Below, in pieces: positions 1 to 10,504 of a stretch of DNA of 39,600 nucleotides. The first letter of the stretch is position 1, and each line of letters opens with the position of its first letter. Both the position numbers and the translations under genes were made by a program. Source of the DNA: Daldinia sp. FL1419 (Eukaryota; Ascomycota; Sordariomycetes; Xylariales; Hypoxylaceae). The DNA lies in the NCBI GenBank assembly GCA_025201765.1, contig MU623560.1, forward strand, positions 1 through 39,600, written 5' to 3'. The notes under the pieces are model-generated. The model was not told the origin of the DNA. It was given only the letters and a program-made list of their open reading frames with translations, and did no database searches.

Positions 1-1190
1 AAATAAAAATAAAATAATAATAAAATAAATAATAATAAAAATAAAATTAATATATTATAATTATTTAAAGAAGAAAATTATTTAAGAAAAATAAATAAGA
101 AACCTATCTTTATATAACAATAGATATATAAGTACTTCTTAGGGGTTATATATCAGACTAAAGATATAAATCATTTAACCACCATATATTAAAAAGTTAA
201 AATTTATAGGATAAATATATAAACATATATAAAATTATAATATTATTATTTTAATAATAATTTTAAAATTTAATTAATATATAATTTTTATAATTATTAA
301 TAATTAAAAGGTATTTAATATCCATAATATATAATTTTATATATTTATTAAAATATATAATTTATTTTAAATTAATTTTATTTATTATTTAATTATTAAT
401 AAAAAATTTAATTATTTAATTATTAAAAAAAATATTATAATAATATTATAATATTAAATATATTTTACCTACAACTATTACAAATAGAAATATTACCTAA
501 CCCTATAAATTAATTATTATAAATATTATAATTTATTTTTGATTATTAGGCTCTATTTAATAAAGCCTAAACTTTCTTTCAGAACTTATAACCACTATTT
601 TAATAATAATAATACCTATTATAAAACCTATTTTATTAAAATTAAATATATTTTTAATTATAATATCATATTTTATAATTATATCTGCTACAAATCAAAA
701 CCATATGTAAAAAATTTCAGATTATTTATATAAGACCTTTTAATAATTAATTCAACAATTTATACACATTTATAAGGCTAAATAATATCATATAAAATTT
801 AAAACCCAATTAATTCCAATATATATTTCATTATATTTAAAAAGTAATATATTTATTATTTTTTTAATATAAAATAATTAGAAAAAAAATACTTAGATAT
901 TTAACTTAAATATATATTAAATTATTATTTACTCCTTTAAATCAATTAATCTATAATATTTTTCTATTATATTAATATATTATTATAATTCTTTAAACTT
1001 ATTATATAATATTTTAAATAAGATTTTATAAATATTAAATACCTTTCTAATACTTAACCTATTATAATTATTAAAAGTACTTAGTACCAAATTTATCCTA
1101 AATTCTTTTATAAAATGAAATATTTTAAATTAATTAAATAATTAATATTTAAAAGAAATAAATAATAATTTAAGGTATTTTAGGCAGTTA
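1..1190. repeat. AT-rich block, probably RIP-degraded repeat DNA
   Basis: Almost entirely A and T with stop codons in every frame; the longest open frame (539-733) is low-complexity Asn/Tyr/Ile and is not a credible gene. Composition changes sharply at about 1190-1210, where GC-balanced DNA begins. In filamentous ascomycetes such blocks are usually old transposons destroyed by RIP. No element family can be recognised here, so that origin is inferred from composition and from the direct RIP evidence at 26684-28204. Confidence 0.75.
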
Positions 1191-1777
1191 ATTAATTTGG
1201 GCGGTTGATTTGTGGGGTACGTTAGTAATAAATACCCGAGTACTTTCTATGTAATAAGGTTTTTGATAAGGTTAAAAGCGGCTTTGAGAGGGTATCCACA
1301 AGGCTTATCCACGGCTGCAGCAGTACGGCAGGCTGGGCGGTAGTGACGTCGCGCTGATAAGATTAAGTTGGCAATTAGCAATAAACGCGGTGCGGGTGCG
1401 CCTCAGGCCTTCAATTCATCTATTATCCATTGAAGTTCCATATTAAGAGACAAAGCTGCTTGTCGCTCGCTGCCTTGTCGGAACAATCCCTGCAGGTTGT
1501 ATGCACTTTTGTCTGCACATGTGTAGGCATTCACCGACATTTTTACTCAGGCGAGAATATTCGACAAGTTATGCAATTCTCAACTGCTTCTTAGGCGGTT
1601 ATTACCCTTTTCTGTCATGATCGATCTTACAACTATCCCATAAATTCAAGGAAGAAAAAAAAACCGGACTTGTACTACCCACGTCATTACCTGTATGTGA
1701 TTACGGTATCCGCATATCTCGGAGGATTCCCTATCTAATCTATCCCTATCGTCTTCATTATCGTCCTTATTATCATC
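1191..1777. other. Intergenic, upstream of the CHM7-like gene
   Basis: GC-balanced non-coding DNA between the AT-rich block and the CHM7-like start codon. No gene, RNA or repeat recognised. A purine stretch lies at about 1651-1662. The promoter of the downstream gene presumably lies here, but no clear TATA box was seen. Confidence 0.5.
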
Positions 1778-3233
1778 ATGAGTGAACTTTTAAATTATCT
1801 AGTCCAGAATGACGAGAATTTCCGGAGGTAGCTATCCACCATCCTTTATTTGCTTTACAATTATGAATAGGTAAAAGCGACTTTATCCTAACCTCGACAC
1901 TAGAGCTCGTCTCCCGGCCCTCTACTCCGACTTTCGCTCCCAGCGCACTCTCAATCCGGATGGCTTCGCTGCCAATGTCGCAGCATGGAAGCGCGGACTT
2001 GCCAACGCCGCCCTAGCCGGCCGTGCTCCCTCTAAATCCGCAACCTATAACCACCTAACGATCGACCTCGAAAGCGATGCCCTCTTGCGTTCTCTCGAGA
2101 GCAAGCAGTTCGGACGACCACTCGCTTTGGGGACCGTCTTACAGGAGGCCTTGGCGAACGGGGAGATGATGCCACTGCAACAGTTCCTCAAGGCTAAGGA
2201 GAGTATATATCACCGATCATGGGGTAGTATTCCGTGGACAGTTTTGTCGTGGGGATTACGACAGGTTGGAATCGGCGGCCCAGGGGATAACCTACCCAAG
2301 GGCCAGTTCGTCGTGCTGCATAATCTGGAAGTGGTATCGAAGACATTCGGTGAAGTAACCGCAGACCGCACATCACCTTTCGAGCGGACCTTTTCAAAAA
2401 CGCATTTCCAGCGGACATTTGCGGAGGGCCTACTTGAGAGACAGCAACGATTATCGGAGGTGGATATGGAAGTGCTCGTAACGTTCCTCTCTCGAGATAA
2501 GAATATACTAGCTACAGATGGAAACACGGTCAAGATCCGGACCGGCAGTGAGGATATCGCTATCACACAGGAGGACTCGGCGATTGCGTCGCTAAAGGAA
2601 CTTATGGAGGACCTAACACGACAGACCGAGATACTAAACCGACGCATAGACGAGCTCAATATTGTAGCTCAGGACGCTGTGCGAAGAAAGAACAAGATCG
2701 CCGCACTTGCGGCTCTTAAATCGAAGAAATTGGCCGAAGCGAACCTATCGCAAAGGCACACCACACTTAGCCAGTTGGAAGATGTAGCGGCAAAGATCGA
2801 GCAGGCGGCCGACAACGTGCAGCTAGTCAAGGTGATGCAATCAAGCACGGTGGCCCTGCGCAGCTTAAACGCACAAGTCGGCGGCACCGACAAGGTCGAC
2901 GAGGTACTATACAGCCTTCGGGAACAGATGGGCGAGGTAGATGAAGTAGGCAATATCATTGCCGAAGCCGGTCCCGGTGCCATAGTCGACGAAGAAGAAG
3001 TCGACGACGAGTTCGAGGCTCTGCTCGCGGAGGAACGAAAGAAGGACGAGGAAGCGGAGAGAATCAAGCGCGAGGCGCGGGAAGAGAAAGAAGCCGAAGA
3101 GACGAGACACAAGCTCGCCGAGCTGGAAAAACTGGGCCCTTTACCTGTACCAGGGAAAGAAGGAGAGAAGGCCTCGAGGCCGCTTACACCCATCACAGCT
3201 ACGGCTAATGGGCTGGGTGATATGCAAATATAG
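1778..3233 (+). CDS. chm7: CHM7/CHMP7-like ESCRT-III (Snf7 family) protein
   Basis: Two exons, 1778-1827 and 1904-3233, give 459 residues. The intron (1828-1903) has donor GTAGCT, branch-like CTAAC and acceptor TAG. Without it the N-terminus, including the conserved stretch LPALYSDFRSQRTLNPDG, would be lost; the continuous open frame alone has its first ATG only at about residue 78 or later. The N-terminal ~180 residues match the CHMP7-type winged-helix region. Residues ~200-410 are a long charged helical Snf7-type coiled coil with a very acidic Glu/Asp/Lys segment, then a proline-containing tail. In the family, Chm7 polymerises at the nuclear envelope with LEM-domain proteins to seal holes and police nuclear pore assembly. 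It converges on the rad18-like gene with ~140 bp between stop codons. Confidence 0.85.
1828..1903 (+). other. Intron of the CHM7-like gene
   Basis: 76-nt phase-2 intron: donor GTAGCT, internal ATCCTAACC branch-like sequence, acceptor ACACTAG. Splicing restores frame from the ATG at 1778 into the long open frame from 1905, joining ...NDENFR to RARLPALYS. The earlier AG at 1869-1870 would run into a stop codon. Confidence 0.8.
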
Positions 3234-3373
3234 AACGAATCATCGATAACAAGACAGAAGCAGTCACAGCAGCAGTGCGAATAATCGTGTAATATTTACT
3301 TGCTTAGCGAGCACCTCGTAGATCATTTCCCCTTGGGCGTTCAAGGTAATATAATATTATCAATAATATCTGG

Positions 3374-4720
3374 TCATGATATCACCGTCGTCCTAGGCGA
3401 TGGTGCTTCTATATCTATCTTGCCTTCTTCTATATCTGAAATCGCCGTGGGTGAGGCGTTGGAAGAAGGGAGTTCCTTCGTCAAATCGATTATATCCGTC
3501 CCTTGCGTGACAACATCAACTTGCTCTTGTGGTTCATATAGGTGATTTGATGATGCTATCATCTCCGTATCTTGTGACGTTGGCTCATCCACTCTACTTT
3601 TATCTTCACTCTGTGAACTGTCCCCCACCTTGCTATATTCACTATCCGCCCGGCCCATTAACACTTTATTGCGCCGCGCATTAGCTATAAGATCTTTAAA
3701 TGAACTGTCGTGCTTGGCAGCCCACGCCGCTCCGTCAAAGTCTTTGTCCTTAATCTGTGCGCCTAGGTTCTGCGTTCTTGAATTTGTTGGCGCGCGGCTT
3801 CCTACGGTACGCTCCCATACATCAAGATCGTGTAGTAGGTCTCCCTTCCGCCGGGGATATTGCGAATCACAATTCGCGTTCCATATCGTCGTCCACTCCT
3901 TATGCCTTCTTTCTAGCATTTGTCGGCTGCCTGCTGTTGATAAACCTTGCTCTAGTAGTTTTTTCCGTAGTTGTGGCTCTTTAAGCATCGAGTAATTTAC
4001 CGCGGGTAAGCGCTCGTAAGTTCTGGTTGGTGCCTTTTTAGGTGAGGAAGAGAAGGCGCTTGGTATGTTTGTCGATTGTAAGCTAGGCTTCGAAGGGGAT
4101 CTTCGTGGTCGTGATTGTGGTTCCCCAGGACATGACGCGTCGATGTGCCTGTCGACCTGGTCTACTTTCATGCGTTGCAGGCATATGGGACATGCCACCA
4201 AACCATCATCTGGTTCAAAGTCCGTACAGTCCTGGTTAGGCACGTCAGCTTCCAGACGTGCCATCTCAGACGTCATCTCCTTGCTCTTCGACTTGCTTAA
4301 TCTCATAGAAGATCGTAATCTTTTGCCAGATGGTTGGCTTGATGAGTCCGACTCTTCTGTATCTCCCAATTTCCGCTTCCCCGCCTCGGCTATAGCGTCT
4401 TGTGATTTGGCGTGGAATAGTACATCCGAACGGGTTTTCGTGAATGCTAGGACAACTTCCTCCATAGACCAATTGCTGCGTAGTTTCATCTCTTGTTCGG
4501 AAGTACGGCACAGCGGACATTTCCCGTCGTTCGAGAGCGCTCTGCGAATACATATCGAGCAAAATGTGTGGTTACAAGATGTCAACATCGGTGTTTTATA
4601 GAAATCCTTGCAGACTTGACATCGGAGCGCCGCTTCGACAGCGGAAAGTCCAGAAAGAGGCGTTGACAACCAATCGGTTGAGTCCGCGACATCTTCAAAG
4701 GTTTCGAGAACGTTATTCAT
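3374..4720 (-). CDS. rad18: Rad18-like post-replication repair E3 ubiquitin ligase
   Basis: Single exon, 448 residues, ATG at 4720. Residues 34-71 form a C3HC4 RING (Cys34, Cys37, Cys49, His51, Cys54, Cys57, Cys68, Cys71 in standard spacing). Residues 177-197 form a Rad18-type C2HC ubiquitin-binding zinc finger (Cys177, Cys180, His192, Cys197). Residues ~238-275 match a SAP DNA-binding helix pair, and a conserved segment near DFDGAAWAAKH follows. This RING-UBZ-SAP order is diagnostic of Rad18 (Neurospora uvs-2), which with Rad6 monoubiquitinates PCNA at stalled forks to start damage bypass. The tail is acidic and Ser/Thr-rich. The gene diverges from the POLD3-like gene across a 518-bp shared interval and converges with the CHM7-like gene. 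Confidence 0.92.
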   Translation of the reverse strand: MNNVLETFEDVADSTDWLSTPLSGLSAVEAALRCQVCKDFYKTPMLTSCNHTFCSICIRRALSNDGKCPLCRTSEQEMKLRSNWSMEEVVLAFTKTRSDVLFHAKSQDAIAEAGKRKLGDTEESDSSSQPSGKRLRSSMRLSKSKSKEMTSEMARLEADVPNQDCTDFEPDDGLVACPICLQRMKVDQVDRHIDASCPGEPQSRPRRSPSKPSLQSTNIPSAFSSSPKKAPTRTYERLPAVNYSMLKEPQLRKKLLEQGLSTAGSRQMLERRHKEWTTIWNANCDSQYPRRKGDLLHDLDVWERTVGSRAPTNSRTQNLGAQIKDKDFDGAAWAAKHDSSFKDLIANARRNKVLMGRADSEYSKVGDSSQSEDKSRVDEPTSQDTEMIASSNHLYEPQEQVDVVTQGTDIIDLTKELPSSNASPTAISDIEEGKIDIEAPSPRTTVIS

Positions 4721-5238
4721 CGCCGAAAATTTCGAGTTGGATAGAGTGTTGCATATGGCGGCGTGGCGGGTTAGCGATATAATTCTTTATAGCGTTCGAA
4801 TATTTATAAGCGAAGATGTACATGCGCTACTCTTTGTGAGTTTGAGCAGGAACTAAGGACTTGAAACAGAGAGAGTTGGCATGGAAGTCGGAGTTCGTAT
4901 ACCCGATGAGATCATTGCTAAAACTACAATCGCGACTTCTCAAGAAACGCGCTTATTGCTTGAAAATTGAACCCCTGCTACTGGTCGCCCTTGTAAGTTT
5001 TGTATGTAGGGGTACCTTCGAGTCCATAGCCCCACTAACCACTTAACGCGTCTCTTTCCTTTTTAGACGCGACTCATCAGCTTTAAAGTAACATGCCACT
5101 TTTCTCACCTTAATTACATGTTATCTTAATAATTACCCTAATCGCTTTATAAAGATTAGGGATAGAAGATACACCGCGATCTTCTAGGCTATGCCGTAAT
5201 CTATTCTCTTTCAATTGTTATTGAATAATTCAGCCAAT
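4721..5238. promoter_or_regulatory. Shared bidirectional upstream region of rad18 and POLD3-like genes
   Basis: The 518 bp between two divergent start codons. It holds three ACGCG cores: ACGCGC at 4947-4952, a perfect MluI cell-cycle box ACGCGT at 5046-5051, and ACGCGA at 5067-5072. In yeasts this core is bound by MBF, which drives G1/S expression of replication genes; that role here is inferred. A consensus intron (4993-5066) and a 29-codon ATG reading frame (4881-4970) suggest that part of the interval is the 5' leader of the POLD3-like mRNA, in which case two of the three boxes would lie in or beside a leader intron rather than in the promoter. Confidence 0.5.
4993..5066 (+). other. Candidate 5' leader intron of the POLD3-like gene
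   Basis: Donor GTAAGT, branch-like CACTAAC at about 5032-5038 and a pyrimidine-rich CTCTTTCCTTTTTAG acceptor form a strong fungal intron of 74 nt. No convincing protein is made by joining its flanks, so it is best read as a leader intron upstream of the ATG at 5239. It could instead belong to a tiny unrecognised gene. Confidence 0.45.
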
Positions 5239-6673
5239 ATGGAAGACTATATGCAGTACCTAGCCCAGAAGCTCCTCACGGAGGACGAAATGGTAAGTGA
5301 TAACATGTCTATCATTGAAGCCCAGCCATTTATTTAACATATATGTAAAGGTCACCTATCGTCTTCTGAGCCGAGCTTTAAAAGTTCACGTTAATACTGC
5401 TAAAGAGTAAGCAATTTTCGGCGTCCTTATAAGTACTAAAACATATTAATAGTATTCTAGGATGCTCTACGAATTTCACAAATCGCAAAATGACAAACAT
5501 CCGGGGTCTCTTCATGCCACGTACCTTGTATATGGCATTCAAAAATCGACTGCAAAGCTAGAAGAGTCAGATGGTGATGTAAAGATGACGGATTCACAGA
5601 ATTCGGAAGATATGCACGTTTCCGATGAAGTTCCTACTTATACGCTTTCTATAGTTAAAGAGGAGCGCTTGCAGGGTTAGTGGATATAGTTTGATTATTC
5701 CTTCGCGATAAGCTAACAAGAGGCAGATTTACTAGCAGAATATGACCAAGTTACGTCGATACATGTCTACAGCTTGGCACCCCATCCCCTTAAAGATCTT
5801 CAGCTCTTAGCCGATACGGCTAGACAGGTCCTAGAAATATCTTCAGCGGGCGACGTTCCAGTTTCGAGCAAGGTCTTCGGTTCAATCGCAAATCCAAATG
5901 TTCGTAGGCGGGAACGCCGTGGACCAATGTCGAAGCCTGCTACTAGCACACCTGCCCCTAAACCTGAACCAAGGTTTGAAACTCGCGAGGAGACAAAGCC
6001 TGCCGCCGTTAAAGAAGAGCCAAAGGTGACACCTCAAGCTAATGTTAAAGGATCGACATCGGCTACTGCCACTAAGAAGCCTACTTCCGGTGCTTCATTG
6101 AAGCGACAGGAATCCTCTGGTATTGGGCAAATGTTTGCCAAGGCGGCTGCCAAACCTAAGAAACCTGCTCCTAAACCTGCTGAAGAGGACCAAAAAATGG
6201 AATTGTCTGATGATGGGGAGGATGATACCGTACCAATGCCAGAGGTTAAGCAAGAGTCAGAGAGCGCCAGACAATCGAGGAAAAACCGCCAAGCCGAACT
6301 CCGCCGTATGATGGAAGAAAGCGATGAAGATGAAGATGAGAGAGCGGAGAGCCTTGCCGATGAGCCTATGGAGGAAGAGGAGCCCCAGCCCGAACCAGAG
6401 CCCGAACCAGAGGAGCCTGCAGAGGTAGTATCGAGTACGAGTGAAGGCCGACGAAGGGGAAGACGACGAGTCACACGCAAGAAGCAGGTTATGGATGATA
6501 AGGGATACCTGGTGACTATACAAGAACAGGGTTGGGAATCGTTCTCCGAAGACGAGGCACCTCCGCCGCCTAAACAGAAGCCCCAGCCAGTCAAGTCAGA
6601 ACCTGCTGTGAAGCCCAAGAAAGCAGCAGGCAAGGGCCAAGGTAACATCATGTCCTTCTTTTCGAAGAAGTGA
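5239..6673 (+). CDS. cdc27: DNA polymerase delta third subunit, Cdc27/POLD3/Pol32 family
   Basis: Four exons, 5239-5292, 5351-5406, 5461-5675 and 5727-6673, give 423 residues. Each intron has a GT-AG pair (GTAAGT, GTAAGC, GTTAGT donors), and splicing restores continuous family-like sequence such as VNTAKEMLYEFH and DLLAEYDQVTSIHVYSLAPH. The N-terminal ~150 residues are the folded winged-helix region that contacts the polymerase B subunit. The rest is disordered, rich in Lys, Pro and Glu, with an acidic PEPEPEPEEP run. The extreme C-terminus, QGNIMSFFSKK, is a textbook PCNA-interacting PIP box (Q-x-x-I/M-x-x-F-F). The subunit tethers Pol delta to PCNA and in yeast is shared with Pol zeta for translesion synthesis, which suits its divergent pairing with rad18. 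Confidence 0.88.
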
Positions 6674-7689
6674 GGACCGCACTACGAACCTGGGGTTTCA
6701 GGGGTTAGAGTTGGTCGCGGAGAATATTAGCAAAATAATTCACAAGTTCCCTCTTAATGAGGGACTAGTTGTCCTGGGATACCCACAATGAAACAGGCGT
6801 TTGATCGTTTTTGCGAAAGTTTACAGCATATTACCGTATCAGGAATTAAGCATTCTCTCAGTTCTCATGTTTTAACCCCCTATTTATGATACTGTACACT
6901 ACAGTAACTTAACGCCTACCCCCGATGCATATACCCTAACCAGAAATACCTACCAAATCAAAACTTGTTAAGAATAGTCGCGGGATCTCCCCTGCGCATT
7001 GGTTATATTCTGGGGGCCATCAGTTGTTTAGACCTTCACAGTCGGCTTTTTCTTGGTGCGTTTCCAGTGAACAATTTTCTATTCCCATAGACCATCCCAA
7101 CATAAGAATGTAGCAAACCGTTAAATGGCATTGCCTCAGCCCCAAACGCGGGAACCGTGCCGCGATTACAAATGTGATTATATCAGGGATGTTCGTGGAT
7201 ATAGACATCCCGAAAGCCACACGAGCCGGCGGCGTCCACCGCAACTCCACCTAATTTGATTTAGATATGTGGACGATCGACGATTGACGACGAATATGTC
7301 GGCCTACATGAACGATCGAACAGAAAGACTACCGAGAATTAAGCTATCACGTCTCTGTTGCAGTGCAGCGCAGTCCTGCATATGAGTCATGCAAACTGCT
7401 GACGCATAAGTGTATGATTGTTCAACTAGGAGCGATCGTCGTGGGCTATCGTGGGCTATTTGTGTATAGCACACACGTGCACAGCGAATATGAGCCTAAG
7501 GAATCAGGAATAGTGTCCTAAGGACAGTTTGCAAATGCGTCATAAAGTTTCAAGTGTTTCAGGTAAGAAATTGGTATTGTGAATACGAACGATAGGAGCC
7601 CGTCAAGCCCTCGGACGGGTCACGAAAAAAACCGGGAATTTATGTAAGTGACAAGAATTAGAGGAGACTTTAATGACTTAACCGTTAGA

Positions 7690-7720
7690 GGTACCTAGGT
7701 ACCTAACCTAGCTGCCTAGG
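7690..7720. repeat. CCTAGGTACC tandem motif
   Basis: Repeated GTACCTAGGTACCTA units followed by CCTAGCTGCCTAGG. Related CCTAGGTA or GGTAGGTA runs recur at 17675-17700, 21293-21315 and 35636-35646, all between genes. Confidence 0.6.
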
Positions 7721-8011
7721 AAATGAAAATAAATGGACAACGGGGAAACTCTCGAGACCGACGGAGGGGACGGGGATAGGATTCGGGACTCGGACGTAGA
7801 GAAACGGTTAACAAGGGTCCCGTAAGGCAAAACGAGAAAAGCATCGCGGAGTATTTTCGTAGCAGGGAAGGGTTTTTTAGACTTTGGAGACTTGGAATTG
7901 GTCCCGTGAGCCGTTTCTGCGTTTTTTTGCACATGGCAATCCTTTTTTACTAAAAGGACCTAGGTTAACTAAAAGCTAACCCACTCAGGGCCTCGACGCG
8001 GCTGAATGGAC

Positions 8012-8039
8012 GGATGGATACTGGATGGATGGATGGATA
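8012..8039. repeat. GGAT microsatellite
   Basis: Imperfect tetranucleotide run, GGATGGATA then CTGGATGGATGGATGGATA. No coding context. Confidence 0.7.
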
Positions 8040-8868
8040 TGGGTTGTCAAATCTGTTAGGTGCCCAACTTCGGACACAAAAAGTGGTAGTTAACCGAAGC
8101 TGGGTGACGGTTTTAAGTATCGCGTCGCGTGTGCTGCTCCTGGAAGCCACTTCGGTAAGTATAGTAGACCGAAGAATAAATAAATAAAATATTTATCTAA
8201 TTGGTGGAAGAACGGAAGCTCTGCTACTACATATGCTACTCTGGAGTGATTGCTCCTATCAGTGAAGTTGGTTATTTTTATTTTTCTTGTTTCTTTCTCC
8301 GATTCCTCCTATTAAGATCCGCGGCTTATTGGCTTAACTTGTCGTAGGCATGAATCTCGACAAGATTGCCGTTACCTCGTGACATTATTAAACTGGGATT
8401 TCTCTCATCGGCCTGCGACGTTTAGTTGAGGTATAATATCGGCAACGGAATGGGTGATAGTAGTTTCTCGCCACCGCCAAGTTTCATTGCCGGTCCCTTG
8501 AAAAATACGAATCCGGGGAACCAAGCTCAATACCGTGAGAGCTACCCCTCCGCAATAGCTTCAGGCGCTCACGGTGTGTAGCGAGTGCCGTTAGCTATCC
8601 GTAGGTTGTTAGGCAGAGCTGTATTATGATGCAGATGGCAGATGCACCTGAGGGCACGGGGCACAGGGCGCAGAACGTTTCCTCGCATCCCGACAGACTG
8701 GGATCGAGATTCCGGCTTCACCCACCCTCAAGGATGGTAACGTTTCCTCATTGGGCATGTCGGCCAGGTGTGAACGAATCACGGCCCTGATCGTCAGGAC
8801 AAGGGCCTTATACGCGTCCTAATCTTCCCGGTGTTGTCCTCTTAAACATTAACCTAAATGAAAGAGAA

Positions 8869-8896
8869 TTTTTTTTTTTTTTTTTTTTTTTTTTTT
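8869..8896. repeat. Poly-T tract (28 nt)
   Basis: Uninterrupted run of 28 T. It could be an old poly-A tail read on the minus strand or simple slippage; no retroposed gene was recognised next to it. Confidence 0.85.
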
Positions 8897-10504
8897 GCAT
8901 CCGAACGTGCCGTACGCTAATCTTGGTCCTCCAAGCTATTCTCAGCTTGTAGCCTGCGGCATAACTTCGTAATCCATGATTTCCAGGCAATAACATAGCT
9001 TCGTCATTGTGTTCAGGGCTAGGTAGCTAGTGTAGAGAAGATCTGGCCTCTAGCCTTGATCTGCCACAAGGACAATACGCAATCTTCATGTATATTTTAA
9101 GATTGCCCTAGAAATGAATGACGAACTCGATATCTGATTAATTTGCTTATTATTTTATCTGGTTGCCTAGGAGCTCAGGTACTTTGGATAGGTGGTTTAC
9201 CTCCCGTCACAGGGCGTCTACCTGCGGTAAATTAACCCTGTGGCCGTCCGGATATTGCATGTATTTGTTGTACTTGCGTATTTGTATATTTGAAGTTGAG
9301 CCTTTTTGTTGCCTTCCATGTTCGATTACCTAGGTGGTTTGTATGTCGTAATTTGATGTACCCAAACGGTGCATTACTTGCCACTATTTTGAGCGTAAAT
9401 ACAACAGCGACACCCATTTTTCGCTTTTTCTTCTTTTTCCTTACAGTAATACCGTGAATTTTCAAGGCCTCCGACCCATGTTGGGGGGCTCGAGCCTCGA
9501 GGTGTGTGCGACTTGGACGGTACCAATCGAGTCACCAATCGTTGAATCCATATAAAATTCTAGAGGGGTGAGGGGCATTACCTCCTGCTGTAGCGCAAAC
9601 CTAGCGGCCGAGGCTGCATTAGGGTGGATGTTTAAGGTGGTTCGTACCTATACTGTAATGTTGGGTTGTAACTTGTACGTAGATGTGGAAGATAGCACAC
9701 TGCCTGTAAAGTCTGCGATAGTGAAAGTAACTAACTGGCTACCCGGATCCTTCCTTCTTAGCCCCGGGCTCCACTGTGTTTATTGGAAGTCCATGGAAAT
9801 GTAACCCCAAAAGACGGAATTAAAAAAGTTGTCAGCAATAGAAAGAGCCGGAGAGGAAGTTAGCATAGGGCTAATGCGCGCAGTACACCCTAAAAACACC
9901 CTTGTCATTCCCTTGCCATTTCCTTCTAAAAGTCCCTAGACTTCTACCCTAGTCCCCTGTTGCGGCATGCTTGTGTGTGCGTGCAAGTTTGCAAAAGCGC
10001 AAAAAAAATTAACTACCCATTATCCCAAAATTTTATTATACTTCCGAATTCCAATATCATCCACCAAATCCCATCCACACCAAACCCGTTCATTTTTGAT
10101 GAGATTCTTCTCTTCTCTCTCTTCATTCACTTCTCTTTTTTTCAACCAATTCAAACTCATTTCTCATTTATAAAACTGGCGCGTTTATTTGACGGCTGCG
10201 GTGCTGTCAAATGAACCTGCAACTACCGATTTTATCCTTTCTCTATGTAAGTTGTCATCGATTTAGTTACGTTCTTTACTAGGTTAGCTCTTTCACGATG
10301 GCGAGAAAAAAAAAAGTTTTATTGCCCTCTAAATAAGCTCGCCGAGATTGGGTCGCGCGCACACCAGGACATTGTTTTTGGATCGCCTCTCTACTACTTC
10401 TCTCTTGAAATATCAGAATATCAGAATATCAGAAACCTGTTGGGAATATACTAACTAGATCGTCTTCCATCCTCTAGTCCCCCTCCCCTCCTGGTGTCAT
10501 CTAA

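Larger units (their letters stand above)
6674..10504. other. 3.8-kb gene-free interval
   Basis: Many stop codons in all frames; the small open frames at 7020-7250, 7708-7934 and 9568-9804 lack ATG starts, family likeness or splice support. Contents seen: CCTAGGTACC-type tandem motifs at 7690-7720, a GGAT repeat near 8012-8039, a 28-nt T run at 8869-8896, and a CT-rich stretch after 10080 that probably begins the 5' leader of the PPR gene. An ATATCAGA unit is repeated three times at about 10409-10435. No tRNA or rRNA gene recognised. Confidence 0.55.

Noticed and set aside
539..733. 64-codon open frame in the left AT-rich block
   Set aside because: Composed almost only of Asn, Tyr, Ile, Phe and Lys from AT-rich codons; no domain or context.
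7238..7262. CTCCACCTAATTT also present in unit B' at about 28128-28140
   Set aside because: Only a 13-bp match with poor flanking agreement; may be chance.
9568..9804. 78-codon open frame starting with GTG
   Set aside because: No ATG, no splice support, no family likeness; surrounding sequence is non-coding.
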